A stretch of DNA of 54,877 bases, from assembly GCA_016937975.1 (NCBI GenBank), contig JAFGVN010000105.1, forward strand, positions 1-54,877. Reading direction: 5' to 3'. Made by a program: the position numbers and the translations under genes. Under the pieces are notes generated by a model. The model saw only the letters and a list, made by a program, of their open reading frames with translations, searched no databases and had not been told where the DNA came from. This DNA is from Clostridia bacterium. GTDB lineage: Bacteria > Bacillota > Clostridia > Peptostreptococcales > Acidaminobacteraceae. Each line of letters starts with the position of its first letter. The stretch's first letter is position 1. Below, piece after piece: positions 34,670-43,916 of the stretch.

Positions 34670-35735
34670 AATATTGCAAATTATTTTTTCCGCTCATTTT
34701 TGCTTCTCTTAATAATAGCAACGTTTCATCAATGTATTGATGCACATCAGAACCATCATAACTTTTCAAACCAATACTTATTGTGACAGGTGAACCAATT
34801 TCAAAATCATGTTCCTGGCATGTTACTCTCAATCTTTCTGCCATGAGGATACTATCTGTTAGATTTGTATTTTGCATTAATATTAAAAATTTCTTTCCAG
34901 TATACCGACTCGCTAAGTCTGTTTCTCGTATAGAGCTGATAATCATATTGGCCAAGGTAATAATAATATCATCACCAACCACTTGACCTAAAGCATCGTT
35001 GATTTTTCGAAAATTATCAATATCAATCATCATAACAGAAAAGGGGCTATGATAGCGTTGATATAAATGGGTTGCATTTACAATCTGGTCATACATATAT
35101 TTATTGGTGTATAAACCAGTCAAATAATCCTTTTGACTCATGTCTTTCATAACATCATGATCTTGTTCATGTTTTAATTGAATATAATACAAGTTTACCT
35201 CATGGTTATAACGATTTATGTTACTAAAAACTACATAGAAACCCAAAATCATAATCAAGCCGTAATAGTAAGTTGAAGAAGGTTCTAATTTATAGGTGAA
35301 GTAGATGCCATAAGATGTTAAGAACAAAGCTACAGGTATGTGAATTAAAGGGGAAATTACAATAAACCCTGACATTAAAAGAAACATCAATGCAGAGAGA
35401 TATAAGTATTCGTCAAAACGATCTAGTGTTTGTGGTAATAAAATAAGCCAAAGCATTGTAGAAAGGATAAATGCTAAAGTTAAAAAGGTCATGTACTGCA
35501 TATTTTTTGTAGTTTTCTTTTGTAAGTAGATGCCAATGACGATACAAAGGAAGTAGATTATTAAAAGAATCGTTGAGATTGTCATAAGAAAATCATTTTT
35601 TTTACTCCAAAAAATATGCATCATTAAAAAAGGTGATGCGATACTAGAAAAGAGAATTAAATGGTTTAAATTACGGGTAATCATTTGATTTCTTAGAGCT
35701 TTGAATTCAGGTTTGAAAATATGATCAATAAACAT
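34668..35735 (-). CDS. Membrane protein with a degenerate GGDEF domain
   Basis: 355 residues. About six hydrophobic helices (residues 20-175) precede a GGDEF-fold domain (about 195-355) starting DYLTGLYTNKYMYDQI with MMIDIDNFRKINDALGQVVGD. The active-site motif GG(D/E)EF reads TGKKF, so the catalytic acidic residue is replaced by Lys and cyclase activity is unlikely. The inhibitory-site pattern RxxD (RETD) is kept five residues upstream. It may therefore bind c-di-GMP as a receptor rather than make it. AAGGAGG precedes the start on its strand. Monocistronic, divergent from lplA. Confidence 0.85.
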   Translation of the reverse strand: MFIDHIFKPEFKALRNQMITRNLNHLILFSSIASPFLMMHIFWSKKNDFLMTISTILLIIYFLCIVIGIYLQKKTTKNMQYMTFLTLAFILSTMLWLILLPQTLDRFDEYLYLSALMFLLMSGFIVISPLIHIPVALFLTSYGIYFTYKLEPSSTYYYGLIMILGFYVVFSNINRYNHEVNLYYIQLKHEQDHDVMKDMSQKDYLTGLYTNKYMYDQIVNATHLYQRYHSPFSVMMIDIDNFRKINDALGQVVGDDIIITLANMIISSIRETDLASRYTGKKFLILMQNTNLTDSILMAERLRVTCQEHDFEIGSPVTISIGLKSYDGSDVHQYIDETLLLLREAKMSGKNNLQY

Positions 35736-35836
35736 AGCTGCCTCCTTATGAAATTTGTACCACTATTTTACAACTTTAATCATTTTAAACAGATAGATAT
35801 GATTTGAAAGGAAAGTAAACTTTATACTTTTTTAAT

Positions 35837-35851
35837 TGAAAATTATTATCA
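35837..35851 (+). promoter_or_regulatory. Fur-type box upstream of lplA-pdh
   Basis: TGAAAAT-T-ATTATCA: the 7-1-7 Fur consensus TGATAAT-N-ATTATCA with one mismatch. It also sits inside a longer AATTGA/TCAATT dyad. A TATACT (35861-35866) and a TATAGT (35880-35885) downstream could serve as -10 elements, so binding would occlude or abut the promoter. It matches PerR or Zur consensus less well. Confidence 0.6.
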
Positions 35852-35901
35852 ATTGCGTTTTATACTTTACCTTAAGGGTATAGTATTATTGAGGTGTTGT
35901 T

Positions 35902-36777
35902 ATGAAAAAAAGATTAATTATTTCAAAAAGTCATAATCCATATGAAAACATGGCAATAGAAAAAATGCTTATGGATGAAGTAGAAGCATCTGAATTAATT
36001 TTATATGTTTATGTAAATGAACCTTCTTTGGTCATTGGAAGGCACCAAAATCCCTGGAAGGAAATTGAAATGTCAAGCCTAGTTGATTCTTCCATTCACA
36101 TTGTGCGAAGACTTTCAGGTGGAGGTACGGTATTTCATGATAAAGGAAATCTAAACTACGCTTTTATTTACAGGAAACAAACGAGTTCCTTTGCAAAAAA
36201 CTTCGATTTGATCTTAGAAGCTTTAAGAAAAATTGGCATAAATGCTCAGTTAACTGGGAGGAAAGATCTCCGTTTAGATGGCCGCAAGATCTCGGGGAAT
36301 GCTTTTTATCAAGTAGGTGACAAATGTTTGCATCATGGAACATTGCTATTTCAAACGAATCTTGATTTGCTTTGGCAGTTTCTAAAATTCGATTCAGAAT
36401 ACATTAAAGACAATGCGGTATCTTCTGTTAGAAGCCAAGTCCTCAACCTTTATGAGAACTATCAGATTAGCATGAATCAATTTTTAACCAGTCTTTTGAA
36501 TTGTTTTGAAGGGGAATTAAAAACTGTAGAGATTCATAATGAAGATCCGATATCTTTTATCCATAAGGTACAGCTGTTTAGCTCGTGGGATTGGATTTTC
36601 GGTGAAACACCAAAGTTTAATTATGAATTAAAGGGTCACTGTGTGGAAGTTAACAAAGGGATAATTACGACGGTAACACATCCTGTGTTAGATAAAATGA
36701 GAAATATTAATTTTGATGAAAACTGGTTTATTAAGGAGGTAAACAATGTTTCTAAAACCTTATGTTCCTCAAAGTGA
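35902..36777 (+). CDS. lplA: Lipoate-protein ligase A
   Basis: 291 residues. Family marks: NMAIEKMLMDE, VIGRHQNPWKEI, RRLSGGGTVFHD, and the catalytic lysine in GRKISGNAF. A short C-terminal accessory region with SSWDWIFGETPKFNYEL is present. It adenylates lipoate and transfers it to a lysine of lipoyl domains. GAGGTGTTG precedes ATG 35902. The gene overlaps pdhA by 32 bases and heads the operon; its substrate is clearly the E2 lipoyl domain encoded two genes on. This implies use of scavenged lipoate. Confidence 0.94.
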   Translation: MKKRLIISKSHNPYENMAIEKMLMDEVEASELILYVYVNEPSLVIGRHQNPWKEIEMSSLVDSSIHIVRRLSGGGTVFHDKGNLNYAFIYRKQTSSFAKNFDLILEALRKIGINAQLTGRKDLRLDGRKISGNAFYQVGDKCLHHGTLLFQTNLDLLWQFLKFDSEYIKDNAVSSVRSQVLNLYENYQISMNQFLTSLLNCFEGELKTVEIHNEDPISFIHKVQLFSSWDWIFGETPKFNYELKGHCVEVNKGIITTVTHPVLDKMRNINFDENWFIKEVNNVSKTLCSSK

Positions 36778-37828
36778 AGAAATGGTACAAATTATGGATC
36801 CTAATGGTAATATCGTAAAACCAGAATGGATGCCAAATTTATCCAATGAGGAAATTATAGAGATGTATGAAACCATGGTATTTAGTAGAATTATTGACGA
36901 AAAGATTTTACAGTATCAAAGACAAGGTAGAATTTTAACCTATGCACCAAACCTGGGTCAAGAAGCTGCACAAGTAGGTTCTGGTTTTGCGATTAAACAA
37001 ACAGATTGGGTCGCATCAGCTTTTAGAGAATTAGGTGTATGGTTAAGGAAAAAAGCGCCACTGTATAATATCTTACTGTACTGGTATGGTAACGAAGAAG
37101 GGATGCATATGCCTGAAGAAGTAAGAATACTGCCTGTGAGTGTTCCTATTGCATCTCAGCTTCAACATGCAACTGGATTGGCTTATGCAAGTAAATATAG
37201 AAACGAACCGGATGTCACTTTAGGTTATGTTGGCGATGGTGGAACTTCCCAAGGGGATTTTCATGAGGCTTTGAACTTTGCATCTGTCAATCAAACACCA
37301 AATGTATTTATTGTACAAAACAATCAGTTTGCCATATCCACAAGAAGAGCTGTTCAAACAAAAGTTAAAACCATTGCTGAAAAGGCATTGGCCTATGGTA
37401 TGCCAGGGATTCAAGTAGATGGGAATGATATTTTTGCCATGTATGCAGTAACAAAAGAAGCTGTGGATCAAGCAAGAAATGGTGGTGGACCAACTTTAAT
37501 AGAGGCGTACACCTATCGTTTAGGGGCACATACGACAGCCGATGACCCCACAGTATACAGAGATCAAGAAGAGGTAGAAGAATGGTTGAAGAAAGATCCA
37601 ATTGACCGTTTAAAGAAATATATGTTAAAGGCAGGTATTTGGGACGAGGAAAAAGAGGAAGCCCTTAGAAAAGAAAAATCAGAGATTGTAAAATCTGAAT
37701 TTACAAAAGTTGAAAATTCAGAACCTGTGGCATTAGAGGCTGTTTTTGATTATATTTATGCAGATAAAACAAGTATTCAAAAAGAACAATATTATAAATT
37801 GAAAGCTTTACAAGAGGAGGTGGAATAA
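36746..37828 (+). CDS. pdhA: Pyruvate dehydrogenase E1 component, alpha subunit
   Basis: 360 residues. TPP-binding motif GDGGTSQGDFHEALNFA to NN (about 160-190), with FRELGVWL and RLGAHTTADDPTVYR characteristic of bacterial PDH/branched-chain E1 alpha. AAGGAGG precedes ATG 36746 inside the end of lplA. With E1 beta it decarboxylates the 2-oxoacid and reductively acetylates the lipoyl group of E2. The residues match the pyruvate type best, but acetoin or branched-chain substrates cannot be excluded from sequence alone. Confidence 0.9.
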   Translation: MFLKPYVPQSEEMVQIMDPNGNIVKPEWMPNLSNEEIIEMYETMVFSRIIDEKILQYQRQGRILTYAPNLGQEAAQVGSGFAIKQTDWVASAFRELGVWLRKKAPLYNILLYWYGNEEGMHMPEEVRILPVSVPIASQLQHATGLAYASKYRNEPDVTLGYVGDGGTSQGDFHEALNFASVNQTPNVFIVQNNQFAISTRRAVQTKVKTIAEKALAYGMPGIQVDGNDIFAMYAVTKEAVDQARNGGGPTLIEAYTYRLGAHTTADDPTVYRDQEEVEEWLKKDPIDRLKKYMLKAGIWDEEKEEALRKEKSEIVKSEFTKVENSEPVALEAVFDYIYADKTSIQKEQYYKLKALQEEVE

Positions 37829-38805
37829 TGGCAGTTTTAAATTTAATCGAAGCCATTACCCATGCTTTGGATTATGAAATGGGAAAAGATGAATCCGTTG
37901 TTGTTTATGGTGAAGATGTAGGGTTCGAAGGTGGTGTTTTTAGAGCAACAAAAGGGTTACAGCAAAAATATGGTGAAAAACGTGTTTTTGATAGTATACT
38001 GGCTGAGTCTTCAATTGTTGGCTCAGGTATTGGTATGGCCATAAACGGTTTAAGACCCGTAGTGGAAATTCAATTTTCTGGATTTATGTTCCCAGGTTAC
38101 AACCAAATTGTAACCCATGCGGCTCGGATGAGAAATAGATCAAGAGGATTATATACGGTTCCAATGGTTATCCGTATGCCATATGGTGGTGGGGTAAGAG
38201 CTTTGGAACATCATTCCGAGAGTTTGGAAGTCCTTTTTGCACATATTCCTGGCCTAAAGGTTGTCATTCCTTCAACGCCATATGATGCAAAAGGATTACT
38301 TTTGGCAGCCATAAGAGATCCGGACCCTGTCATATTTCTGGAACCAAAGAGAATCTATAGGGCCTTTAAACAGGAAGTGCCTGAAGAAGATTATACAATT
38401 CCAATTGGGAAAGCAAAAGTCGTTAAAAGCGGATCTGATTTGACTGTTGTGACTTGGGGTGCCATGGTTAGAGATACACAAAAAGCTATAGAAATTGTTG
38501 AAAAGGAAGGGTTTAATATTGAGTTGATTGACTTAAGAACCATTTCGCCTATTGATCAGGAAACCGTTGTTGAATCTGTTAAGAAAACAGGACGCTTTGT
38601 TGTTGTTCATGAGGCTGTTTCTAGTTATGGTCCTGGTGCGGAACTGATCTCAATAATTAATGAAAAAGCTTTTTTACATTTGGAAGCCCCACCAACGCGT
38701 GTAGCTCCTCCAGATATTATTGTGCCTTTGCCAAAGGGTGAACATCATTATCTGCCAGATGTAAACCACATTGCTGTAGCATTACGACAAGTATTGAAGT
38801 TTTAG
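37828..38805 (+). CDS. pdhB: Pyruvate dehydrogenase E1 component, beta subunit
   Basis: 325 residues, normal length. VVYGEDVGFEGGVFRATKGL at the N-terminus, FDSILAESSIVGSGIGMA with the cofactor-activating Glu, ALEHHSESLE and the C-terminal DIIVPLP. ATG 37828 overlaps the pdhA stop by one base (TAATG), so the two subunits are coupled and made in equal amounts. GAGGAGGTGG is the ribosome site. Confidence 0.93.
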   Translation: MAVLNLIEAITHALDYEMGKDESVVVYGEDVGFEGGVFRATKGLQQKYGEKRVFDSILAESSIVGSGIGMAINGLRPVVEIQFSGFMFPGYNQIVTHAARMRNRSRGLYTVPMVIRMPYGGGVRALEHHSESLEVLFAHIPGLKVVIPSTPYDAKGLLLAAIRDPDPVIFLEPKRIYRAFKQEVPEEDYTIPIGKAKVVKSGSDLTVVTWGAMVRDTQKAIEIVEKEGFNIELIDLRTISPIDQETVVESVKKTGRFVVVHEAVSSYGPGAELISIINEKAFLHLEAPPTRVAPPDIIVPLPKGEHHYLPDVNHIAVALRQVLKF

Positions 38806-38814
38806 GAGGTCCTT

Positions 38815-40062
38815 ATGTTTGAAGTAAAATTTGCGGATATTGGTGAAGGCATTCACGAAGGTGTTCTGTATAAATTGGAAAAAAAGGTGGGAGATCTCAT
38901 TGAGGAAGGAGATACTTTATTCCTTGTAGAAACGGATAAAGTTACAGCAGAAATTCCATCACCCATTTCAGGAAAAATCCATCAGGTTCATTTTAGTGAA
39001 GGCGATACCATCATGGTAGGTCAGACCATTGTATCCATTGAAACCAATGAAAAAGTAGAACCTGTAAAACATGAAATTGTAAAAGAAAAAGAAAGCACAA
39101 GTGTTGTAGGAGATTTGGAAATTTCTTCTGAGGTAATACCTTCAAGTGAAGAAATTATTAGACCTGAAGAGCAATCTTTTAAAAAGGTTTTAGCAACGCC
39201 TGTTGCAAGAAAATTAGCTAAGGATTTAAAGGTTGATATCAATAGTATAGAAGGTTCTGGACCTGCTGGAAGAGTGATGAAAACTGACATTTTAAGCTAT
39301 TCAAAGTCATTAGAACCTATAATTGAAAGTACAAATAATGCGACTAAGGAAGTTCTGATTCATGCTGAAACTCATGTAGAAAAAATGTCTATGATGAGAA
39401 AAACAATCGCTGAGAAAATGGTCCAATCTAAATTCACAATACCTCATACGGCTATGATGGATGAAGTTCTTGTGGATCAACTGGTTGCATTTAAAAATGA
39501 TATTAAAGACATTGCAGAGGAGAATCAGGTTCATATCACTTACCTTGCCTTTGTTATAAAAGCTGTAGCAGTTGCTCTGAAGAAACATCCTATCATAAAC
39601 AGTTCTCTAAATTGGGAAGATAAAACCATTATTTATCATGATACGATTAATATGGGCATCGCAGTGGATACAAAGGATGGTTTAACAGTACCGGTTATAA
39701 AACACGTAGAGCAGATGGGTGTTTTGGAAATTGCCAAAGCCATTGAGGTTGTAGCTCAAAAGGCAAGAGAAAAAAAATTATCTATTGAAGACTTACAAAA
39801 TGGAACTTTTACAATTACAAACTATGGTGCTTTAGGTTCAAGTTTTGGTGTCCCAATTATCAATTATCCTGAAGTTGCCATTCTAGGTATAGGAAAAATA
39901 AGTAAAAAACCAGTTGTTAAGGAAGATTGTTTAGATATAGGTTATTTGTTACCATTATCCATGTCCTTTGATCATCGTATTGTCGATGGTGGAGATGCAG
40001 GTCGATTTATGAATACCTTAAAGACCTTGCTGGAAGAACCGAAATTATTATTATTAAGTTAG
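38815..40062 (+). CDS. pdhC: Dihydrolipoamide acyltransferase E2
   Basis: 415 residues. One lipoyl domain (1-77) with the lipoylation lysine in VETDKVTAEIPSP (about residue 42), a charged linker, a peripheral-subunit-binding domain (about 123-158; ATPVARKLAKDL to GSGPAGRVMKTDI), then the catalytic acetyltransferase domain with active-site motif SFDHRIVDGGDAGRF. GGAGGTCC precedes ATG 38815. It forms the core of the complex and is the substrate of LplA. Confidence 0.94.
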   Translation: MFEVKFADIGEGIHEGVLYKLEKKVGDLIEEGDTLFLVETDKVTAEIPSPISGKIHQVHFSEGDTIMVGQTIVSIETNEKVEPVKHEIVKEKESTSVVGDLEISSEVIPSSEEIIRPEEQSFKKVLATPVARKLAKDLKVDINSIEGSGPAGRVMKTDILSYSKSLEPIIESTNNATKEVLIHAETHVEKMSMMRKTIAEKMVQSKFTIPHTAMMDEVLVDQLVAFKNDIKDIAEENQVHITYLAFVIKAVAVALKKHPIINSSLNWEDKTIIYHDTINMGIAVDTKDGLTVPVIKHVEQMGVLEIAKAIEVVAQKAREKKLSIEDLQNGTFTITNYGALGSSFGVPIINYPEVAILGIGKISKKPVVKEDCLDIGYLLPLSMSFDHRIVDGGDAGRFMNTLKTLLEEPKLLLLS

Positions 40063-40070
40063 GAGGCACT

Positions 40071-41453
40071 ATGGACTATAAACTCATTGTACTTGGTGGT
40101 GGTCCTGGCGGTTATGTGGCAGCAATTAAAGCTGCCCAACTGGGAATAAAAGTGCTTCTTATAGAGAAGCATAAAATAGGTGGTGTATGCTTAAATTATG
40201 GTTGTATACCAACGAAAACCTTATTGCGTTCAGCGAAGTTGTATAAGGATATGATGAATGCTTCAGCATTTGGCATTGATTTATTAGATGCATCAAGTGT
40301 TAAAATCAATTGGCCCAATATGATGGTAAGAAAAGAAAATGTGGTCAATCAATTGGTAGGTGGCGTTGAAGTACTGTTAAAACACAATGGTGTTGAAATT
40401 ATTAGAGGCAATGGTACAGTTCTTGATCCACATCACATTGAAGTTGCTGGACATATTTATTCTACGGAATATATGATTTTAGCAACAGGTTCATCTCCTC
40501 ATCATCCCAATATAGAAGGTTTGAAGGAAGCTTTTGACAAAGGATTTGCTGTAGACAGCAATAAAGCTATTGATCTAGATCATATCCCAAGATCCATGAC
40601 AATTCTCGGTGGTGGTGTGATATCTGTGGAATTTGCTACTTTATACAATAACTTAGGAACGGATGTTACCATTATACAGAGATCATCCTCGATTCTAAAA
40701 AATCTTGATCATGATGTCAGAAAACTCATGACCAGAGATTTAAAGAAAAATGGTGTAAAAATTATTACAGATGTTTCTGCCTATAGAATAGTAGACAATA
40801 CTGTCATATATGAAGAGAAGGGTGTTGAAAAATCTATTTCAAATGAAATTATTCTTGTTAGTTTGGGAAGAAAACCAAATTTACAAGGGCTTGAAAATTT
40901 AAATTTAAAAACCAACAGCAAAGGCGTAGAGACAAACACACATTTAGAAACCAATGTTAAAGGTGTTTATGCTATTGGAGACTTAAATGGTCGTTACATG
41001 CTTGCACATGTAGCCAGTGCTGAAGGTATTGCTGCTGTAGAAAATATCATTGATAAAGATGCAACAATTGATTATAACAAGGTCCCTTCTTGTATTTACA
41101 GTTTCCCGGAAGTTGGTGTTGTTGGGTTAACAGAAGAAGAGGCTCGAGCATCTGACTATGATGTCGATACGAGTATGTTTCCTTTAAGTGCAAATGGAAA
41201 AGCGTTAGCAGAAGGCGAAAGCACAGGGTTTGTAAAAATTGTATTCGATAAAACCTATGGCGAAGTCCTTGGAGTTCATATCGTTGCTTCTCATGCAACA
41301 GACATGATTGCTGAAGCCGTTGCCTCCATGGCATTAGAGGCGACAATACATGATTTAGCCAAAACCATTCATCCCCATCCAACGCTATCTGAAATTGTTA
41401 TGGAGGCAGCTCATGGTGCAGTGGATCAACCTATTCATGCCATAAAAAAATAG
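40071..41453 (+). CDS. pdhD: Dihydrolipoamide dehydrogenase E3
   Basis: 460 residues. FAD motif VLGGGPGGYVAAIKAA, redox-active disulfide GGVCLNYGCIPTKTLL (Cys about 42 and 47), NAD motif TILGGGVISVEFA, the FAD-binding YAIGDLNGRYMLAHVA and the active-site His-Glu pair HPHPTLSE. AGGAGGCAC precedes ATG 40071. Last gene of the lplA-pdhABCD operon; no clear terminator follows immediately. Confidence 0.95.
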   Translation: MDYKLIVLGGGPGGYVAAIKAAQLGIKVLLIEKHKIGGVCLNYGCIPTKTLLRSAKLYKDMMNASAFGIDLLDASSVKINWPNMMVRKENVVNQLVGGVEVLLKHNGVEIIRGNGTVLDPHHIEVAGHIYSTEYMILATGSSPHHPNIEGLKEAFDKGFAVDSNKAIDLDHIPRSMTILGGGVISVEFATLYNNLGTDVTIIQRSSSILKNLDHDVRKLMTRDLKKNGVKIITDVSAYRIVDNTVIYEEKGVEKSISNEIILVSLGRKPNLQGLENLNLKTNSKGVETNTHLETNVKGVYAIGDLNGRYMLAHVASAEGIAAVENIIDKDATIDYNKVPSCIYSFPEVGVVGLTEEEARASDYDVDTSMFPLSANGKALAEGESTGFVKIVFDKTYGEVLGVHIVASHATDMIAEAVASMALEATIHDLAKTIHPHPTLSEIVMEAAHGAVDQPIHAIKK

Positions 41454-41557
41454 TAAAAATTTAGTGATCAAGATGTTTAAGTTATAACGTAAATGGGCAT
41501 ATTAAATCCTGAGGGGGTCTATAAAAGAATATATATTGCAACTTTTCCTTTTTCTGG

Positions 41558-41586
41558 TTGTAATGTTAATCTATTTGGTATAGACT
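41558..41586 (+). promoter_or_regulatory. Possible rubredoxin promoter
   Basis: -35-like TTGTAA (41558-41563) with a 17-base spacer to TAGACT (41581-41586). The imperfect dyad ATTGCAAC/GTTGTAAT (41535-41542 with 41557-41564) overlaps the -35. Otherwise 41454-41622 holds no visible gene. Confidence 0.35.
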
Positions 41587-41622
41587 AAAATTAATAATAA
41601 TTTACTATATGGAGGATTTGGT

Positions 41623-41781
41623 ATGAAGAAATACGTTTGTACAGTATGTGGTTATGTTTATGATCCAGAAGTAGGCGATCCAGATGGCGGCATCGCTCCA
41701 GGAACAGCTTTTGAAGATATTCCAGATGATTGGGTTTGTCCATTATGTGGCGTAGGTAAAGAGGACTTTGAAGAGGAATAA
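41623..41781 (+). CDS. Rubredoxin
   Basis: 52 residues, read directly: [18 protein letters not shown] at the N-terminus and [17 protein letters not shown] near the C-terminus. The four iron-binding cysteines are at 6, 9, 39 and 42, with the standard spacing. GGAGG lies nine bases before ATG 41623. It is a one-electron carrier of anaerobes, often serving rubrerythrin, superoxide reductase or NO reductase-type proteins. It has its own terminator. Whether transcription from the pdh operon runs into it is unclear. Confidence 0.97.
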   Translation: MKKYVCTVCGYVYDPEVGDPDGGIAPGTAFEDIPDDWVCPLCGVGKEDFEEE

Positions 41782-41785
41782 AATC

Positions 41786-41812
41786 AAGAGGGCATAAGCC
41801 CTCTTTTATTTT
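41786..41812 (+). terminator. Terminator of the rubredoxin gene
   Basis: Perfect 8-bp stem AAGAGGGC/GCCCTCTT with loop ATAA, followed by a T-rich tail. Confidence 0.88.
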
Positions 41813-41946
41813 TCAAATGAGCACATTGAAGTGTGACTTTAAGTAAAAAAAAATTTTGAAGTATGTTATCGATTTTTTTAGTATTTTATGAAAAAATTGA
41901 TGCAAAAATATTTGGTATCTGATATATTTAGGTGTCGGAGGTTTTT

Positions 41947-42825
41947 ATGAATCAAATATCAAAAAAGAAACAGTATTTGTCGGACTTGAGTTTATTTTTT
42001 GTTGCTTTTGTCTGGGGTGGTGGCTTTGTAGCTGTTAAAGATGCTTTGAACACAATGACACCGTTATTATTAATGGCATATAGATTTATTTTAGCAAGTG
42101 TCATTATGTATATTTTTTTACATAGGAAAATTGGTAAACTATCAAAATCAGATTTTAAAAAAGGCAGCGTTGTTGGTACAATTCTTTTTTTAGCTTTTGC
42201 GGCTCAAACTTTTGGCTTGCAATATACAACAGCTTCAAAACAAGGATTTTTGACTGCAACATATGTGGTCATGGTGCCCTTTTTATTCTGGGTATTATAC
42301 AAAAAAAGACCACCATTGAAAGCTTTTATTGGTAGTATGTTGACCATCGTTGGCATTGCACTGGTATCTGTAAACAGCGAAATGATATTCTCTAAGGGTG
42401 ACGCACTGACGTTATTATGTGCTTTATTATTCGCAATGCATATTTTATCCATTGAATATTTTACAAAAGATATGAATGTGTTTAAGTTAGCATTTTTACA
42501 ATTGGCAGTAGCTGCAGTACTCTTTACAGTTTCAGCAGTTCTCTTCGAACCTGTAGTGTTCACTTTGACGAATAGAGAAATCTATGCTATTGTTTACTTG
42601 GCTCTGTTTTCAACCTTTGCTTGTTTTACAGTACAGACCATTGCTCAAAAATACACAACATCTTCCCATGCTTCTATTTTAATGTCGCTAGAATCTGTAT
42701 TCGCAGCAGTTCTGGGTATCCTTTTGTTAAATGAAGTTTTAACGCCTTTAATGATCATTGGCTGTGTTTTAATTTTTGTTGCAATTATCATCATAGAAGT
42801 TAATTTTAAAAAATCTGTAGAGTAA
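41947..42825 (+). CDS. EamA/DMT-family transporter
   Basis: 292 residues with ten hydrophobic helices in two EamA repeats; FVAFVWGGGFVAVKDAL and FAAQTFGLQYTTASKQGFLTA in the first, TIAQKYTTSSHASILMSLES and VFAAVLGILLLNEVLTPL in the second. The start is ATG 41947 with GGAGG five bases upstream; GTG 41932 lacks a site. Drug/metabolite superfamily exporters of this type carry amino acids or other small metabolites; the substrate is not readable. Ends in its own terminator. Confidence 0.88.
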   Translation: MNQISKKKQYLSDLSLFFVAFVWGGGFVAVKDALNTMTPLLLMAYRFILASVIMYIFLHRKIGKLSKSDFKKGSVVGTILFLAFAAQTFGLQYTTASKQGFLTATYVVMVPFLFWVLYKKRPPLKAFIGSMLTIVGIALVSVNSEMIFSKGDALTLLCALLFAMHILSIEYFTKDMNVFKLAFLQLAVAAVLFTVSAVLFEPVVFTLTNREIYAIVYLALFSTFACFTVQTIAQKYTTSSHASILMSLESVFAAVLGILLLNEVLTPLMIIGCVLIFVAIIIIEVNFKKSVE

Positions 42826-42839
42826 TGAAGATTTAGATG

Positions 42840-42864
42840 AAGAAATCCTTAAGGATTTCTTTTT
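42840..42864 (+). terminator. Terminator of the EamA gene
   Basis: Stem AAGAAATCC/GGATTTCTT with loop TTAA, then TTT. Confidence 0.75.
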
Positions 42865-42881
42865 AAATATAAGGAGGACTA

Positions 42882-43904
42882 GTGTTTCAACAGGATTTAT
42901 TGAATTGGTATTTTAACCATCAAAGGAAATTACCATGGCGTGAGAATCATGATCCCTATAGGATTTGGTTATCCGAGATTATGCTTCAGCAAACACAAGT
43001 AAAAACAGTAATAGAGTATTTTAATCGCTTTATTGAAAAATATCCTACTGTACAAGATATGGCATCAGCCGTGGAACATGATGTATTGAAGTTATGGGAA
43101 GGTTTGGGATATTACTCTAGGGCAAGGCGTTTAATTCCTTGTGCGCAGATGGTTGTAAATACTTTCGAAGGAGAGTTCCCTAGAGATCTTAAAAGCATGC
43201 TTAAATTGCCAGGTGTTGGTCACTATACCGCTGGAGCGATTTTGAGCATTGCCTATAATGAAAAAATACCTGCTGTTGATGGAAATGTTATGCGTGTCTA
43301 TTCACGATTCTTCAACATGGATCATGATATATCTGATTTGAAAAGTAGACTTGCTTTTGAAAACAAGGTCTTAGAAACCTTACCTGAGGATAGAAGACAT
43401 TATAACCAAGCTTTAATGGAGTTAGGTGCTACAGTATGTACACCAAAATCACCACGATGTGAAATCTGTCCGATTCAAAGAGACTGTCAAGCTTTAAAAC
43501 TTGGTGTTGTGAATAGACGTCCTGTAAAAACAAAAAAAATAAAGAAGAAAACTGAGGAAATGGTCGTTATAAAAATCATATGCAAGGATGAGTTTATGAT
43601 CGTAAAAAGACCTGATGATGGATTGTTAGCAGGTATGTGGGGATTTCCAATTTATCCTATAGAAGGAGCCTTGGAGCATACTGTATTCTATTGGTTAAAG
43701 AACGATTTTAACATCTCGGCGAAAAATCTTTCGGTGGTTAAAGAAGCAAAACACGTTTTTACTCATCTCACTTGGGAAATGATCCTAGTAGAAGTCAATA
43801 TCTCAGAAAAAATAGAGGTCATACTTCCAGAAATGACATGGATTAAGGCAGAAGCGTTAAATGATTTTCCTTTACCTACAGCGTTTAAAAAGTTAATGGA
43901 CTAG
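42882..43904 (+). CDS. mutY: A/G-specific adenine glycosylase MutY
   Basis: 340 residues from GTG 42882, with a perfect AAGGAGG upstream. WLSEIMLQQTQVKTV carries the catalytic Glu; the helix-hairpin-helix LPGVGHYTAGAILSIAY is followed by the catalytic Asp in AVDGNVMRV; the 4Fe-4S cluster is C-x6-C-x2-C-x5-C near residues 190-206. The C-terminal domain (about 225-340) is the NUDIX-like 8-oxoG recognition domain. It removes adenine mispaired with 8-oxoguanine. The MATE gene follows 12 bases later. Confidence 0.95.
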   Translation: MFQQDLLNWYFNHQRKLPWRENHDPYRIWLSEIMLQQTQVKTVIEYFNRFIEKYPTVQDMASAVEHDVLKLWEGLGYYSRARRLIPCAQMVVNTFEGEFPRDLKSMLKLPGVGHYTAGAILSIAYNEKIPAVDGNVMRVYSRFFNMDHDISDLKSRLAFENKVLETLPEDRRHYNQALMELGATVCTPKSPRCEICPIQRDCQALKLGVVNRRPVKTKKIKKKTEEMVVIKIICKDEFMIVKRPDDGLLAGMWGFPIYPIEGALEHTVFYWLKNDFNISAKNLSVVKEAKHVFTHLTWEMILVEVNISEKIEVILPEMTWIKAEALNDFPLPTAFKKLMD

Positions 43905-43916
43905 AATGGAGTTTGC

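Noticed and set aside
36674-36690. Dyad TAACAC-N5-GTGTTA inside lplA, 56 bases before pdhA
   Set aside because: Lies in coding sequence, has different spacing from the hcp-type sites, and no -10 at the matching distance. Probably codon chance.
41454-41622. Riboswitch or small RNA in front of rubredoxin
   Set aside because: No conserved aptamer pattern was recognised and no stable hairpin with a T run is present; only a weak promoter was retained.
42204-42563. 119-residue minus-strand frame opposite the EamA gene
   Set aside because: Antisense shadow of a membrane-protein gene; no ribosome site or promoter on that strand.
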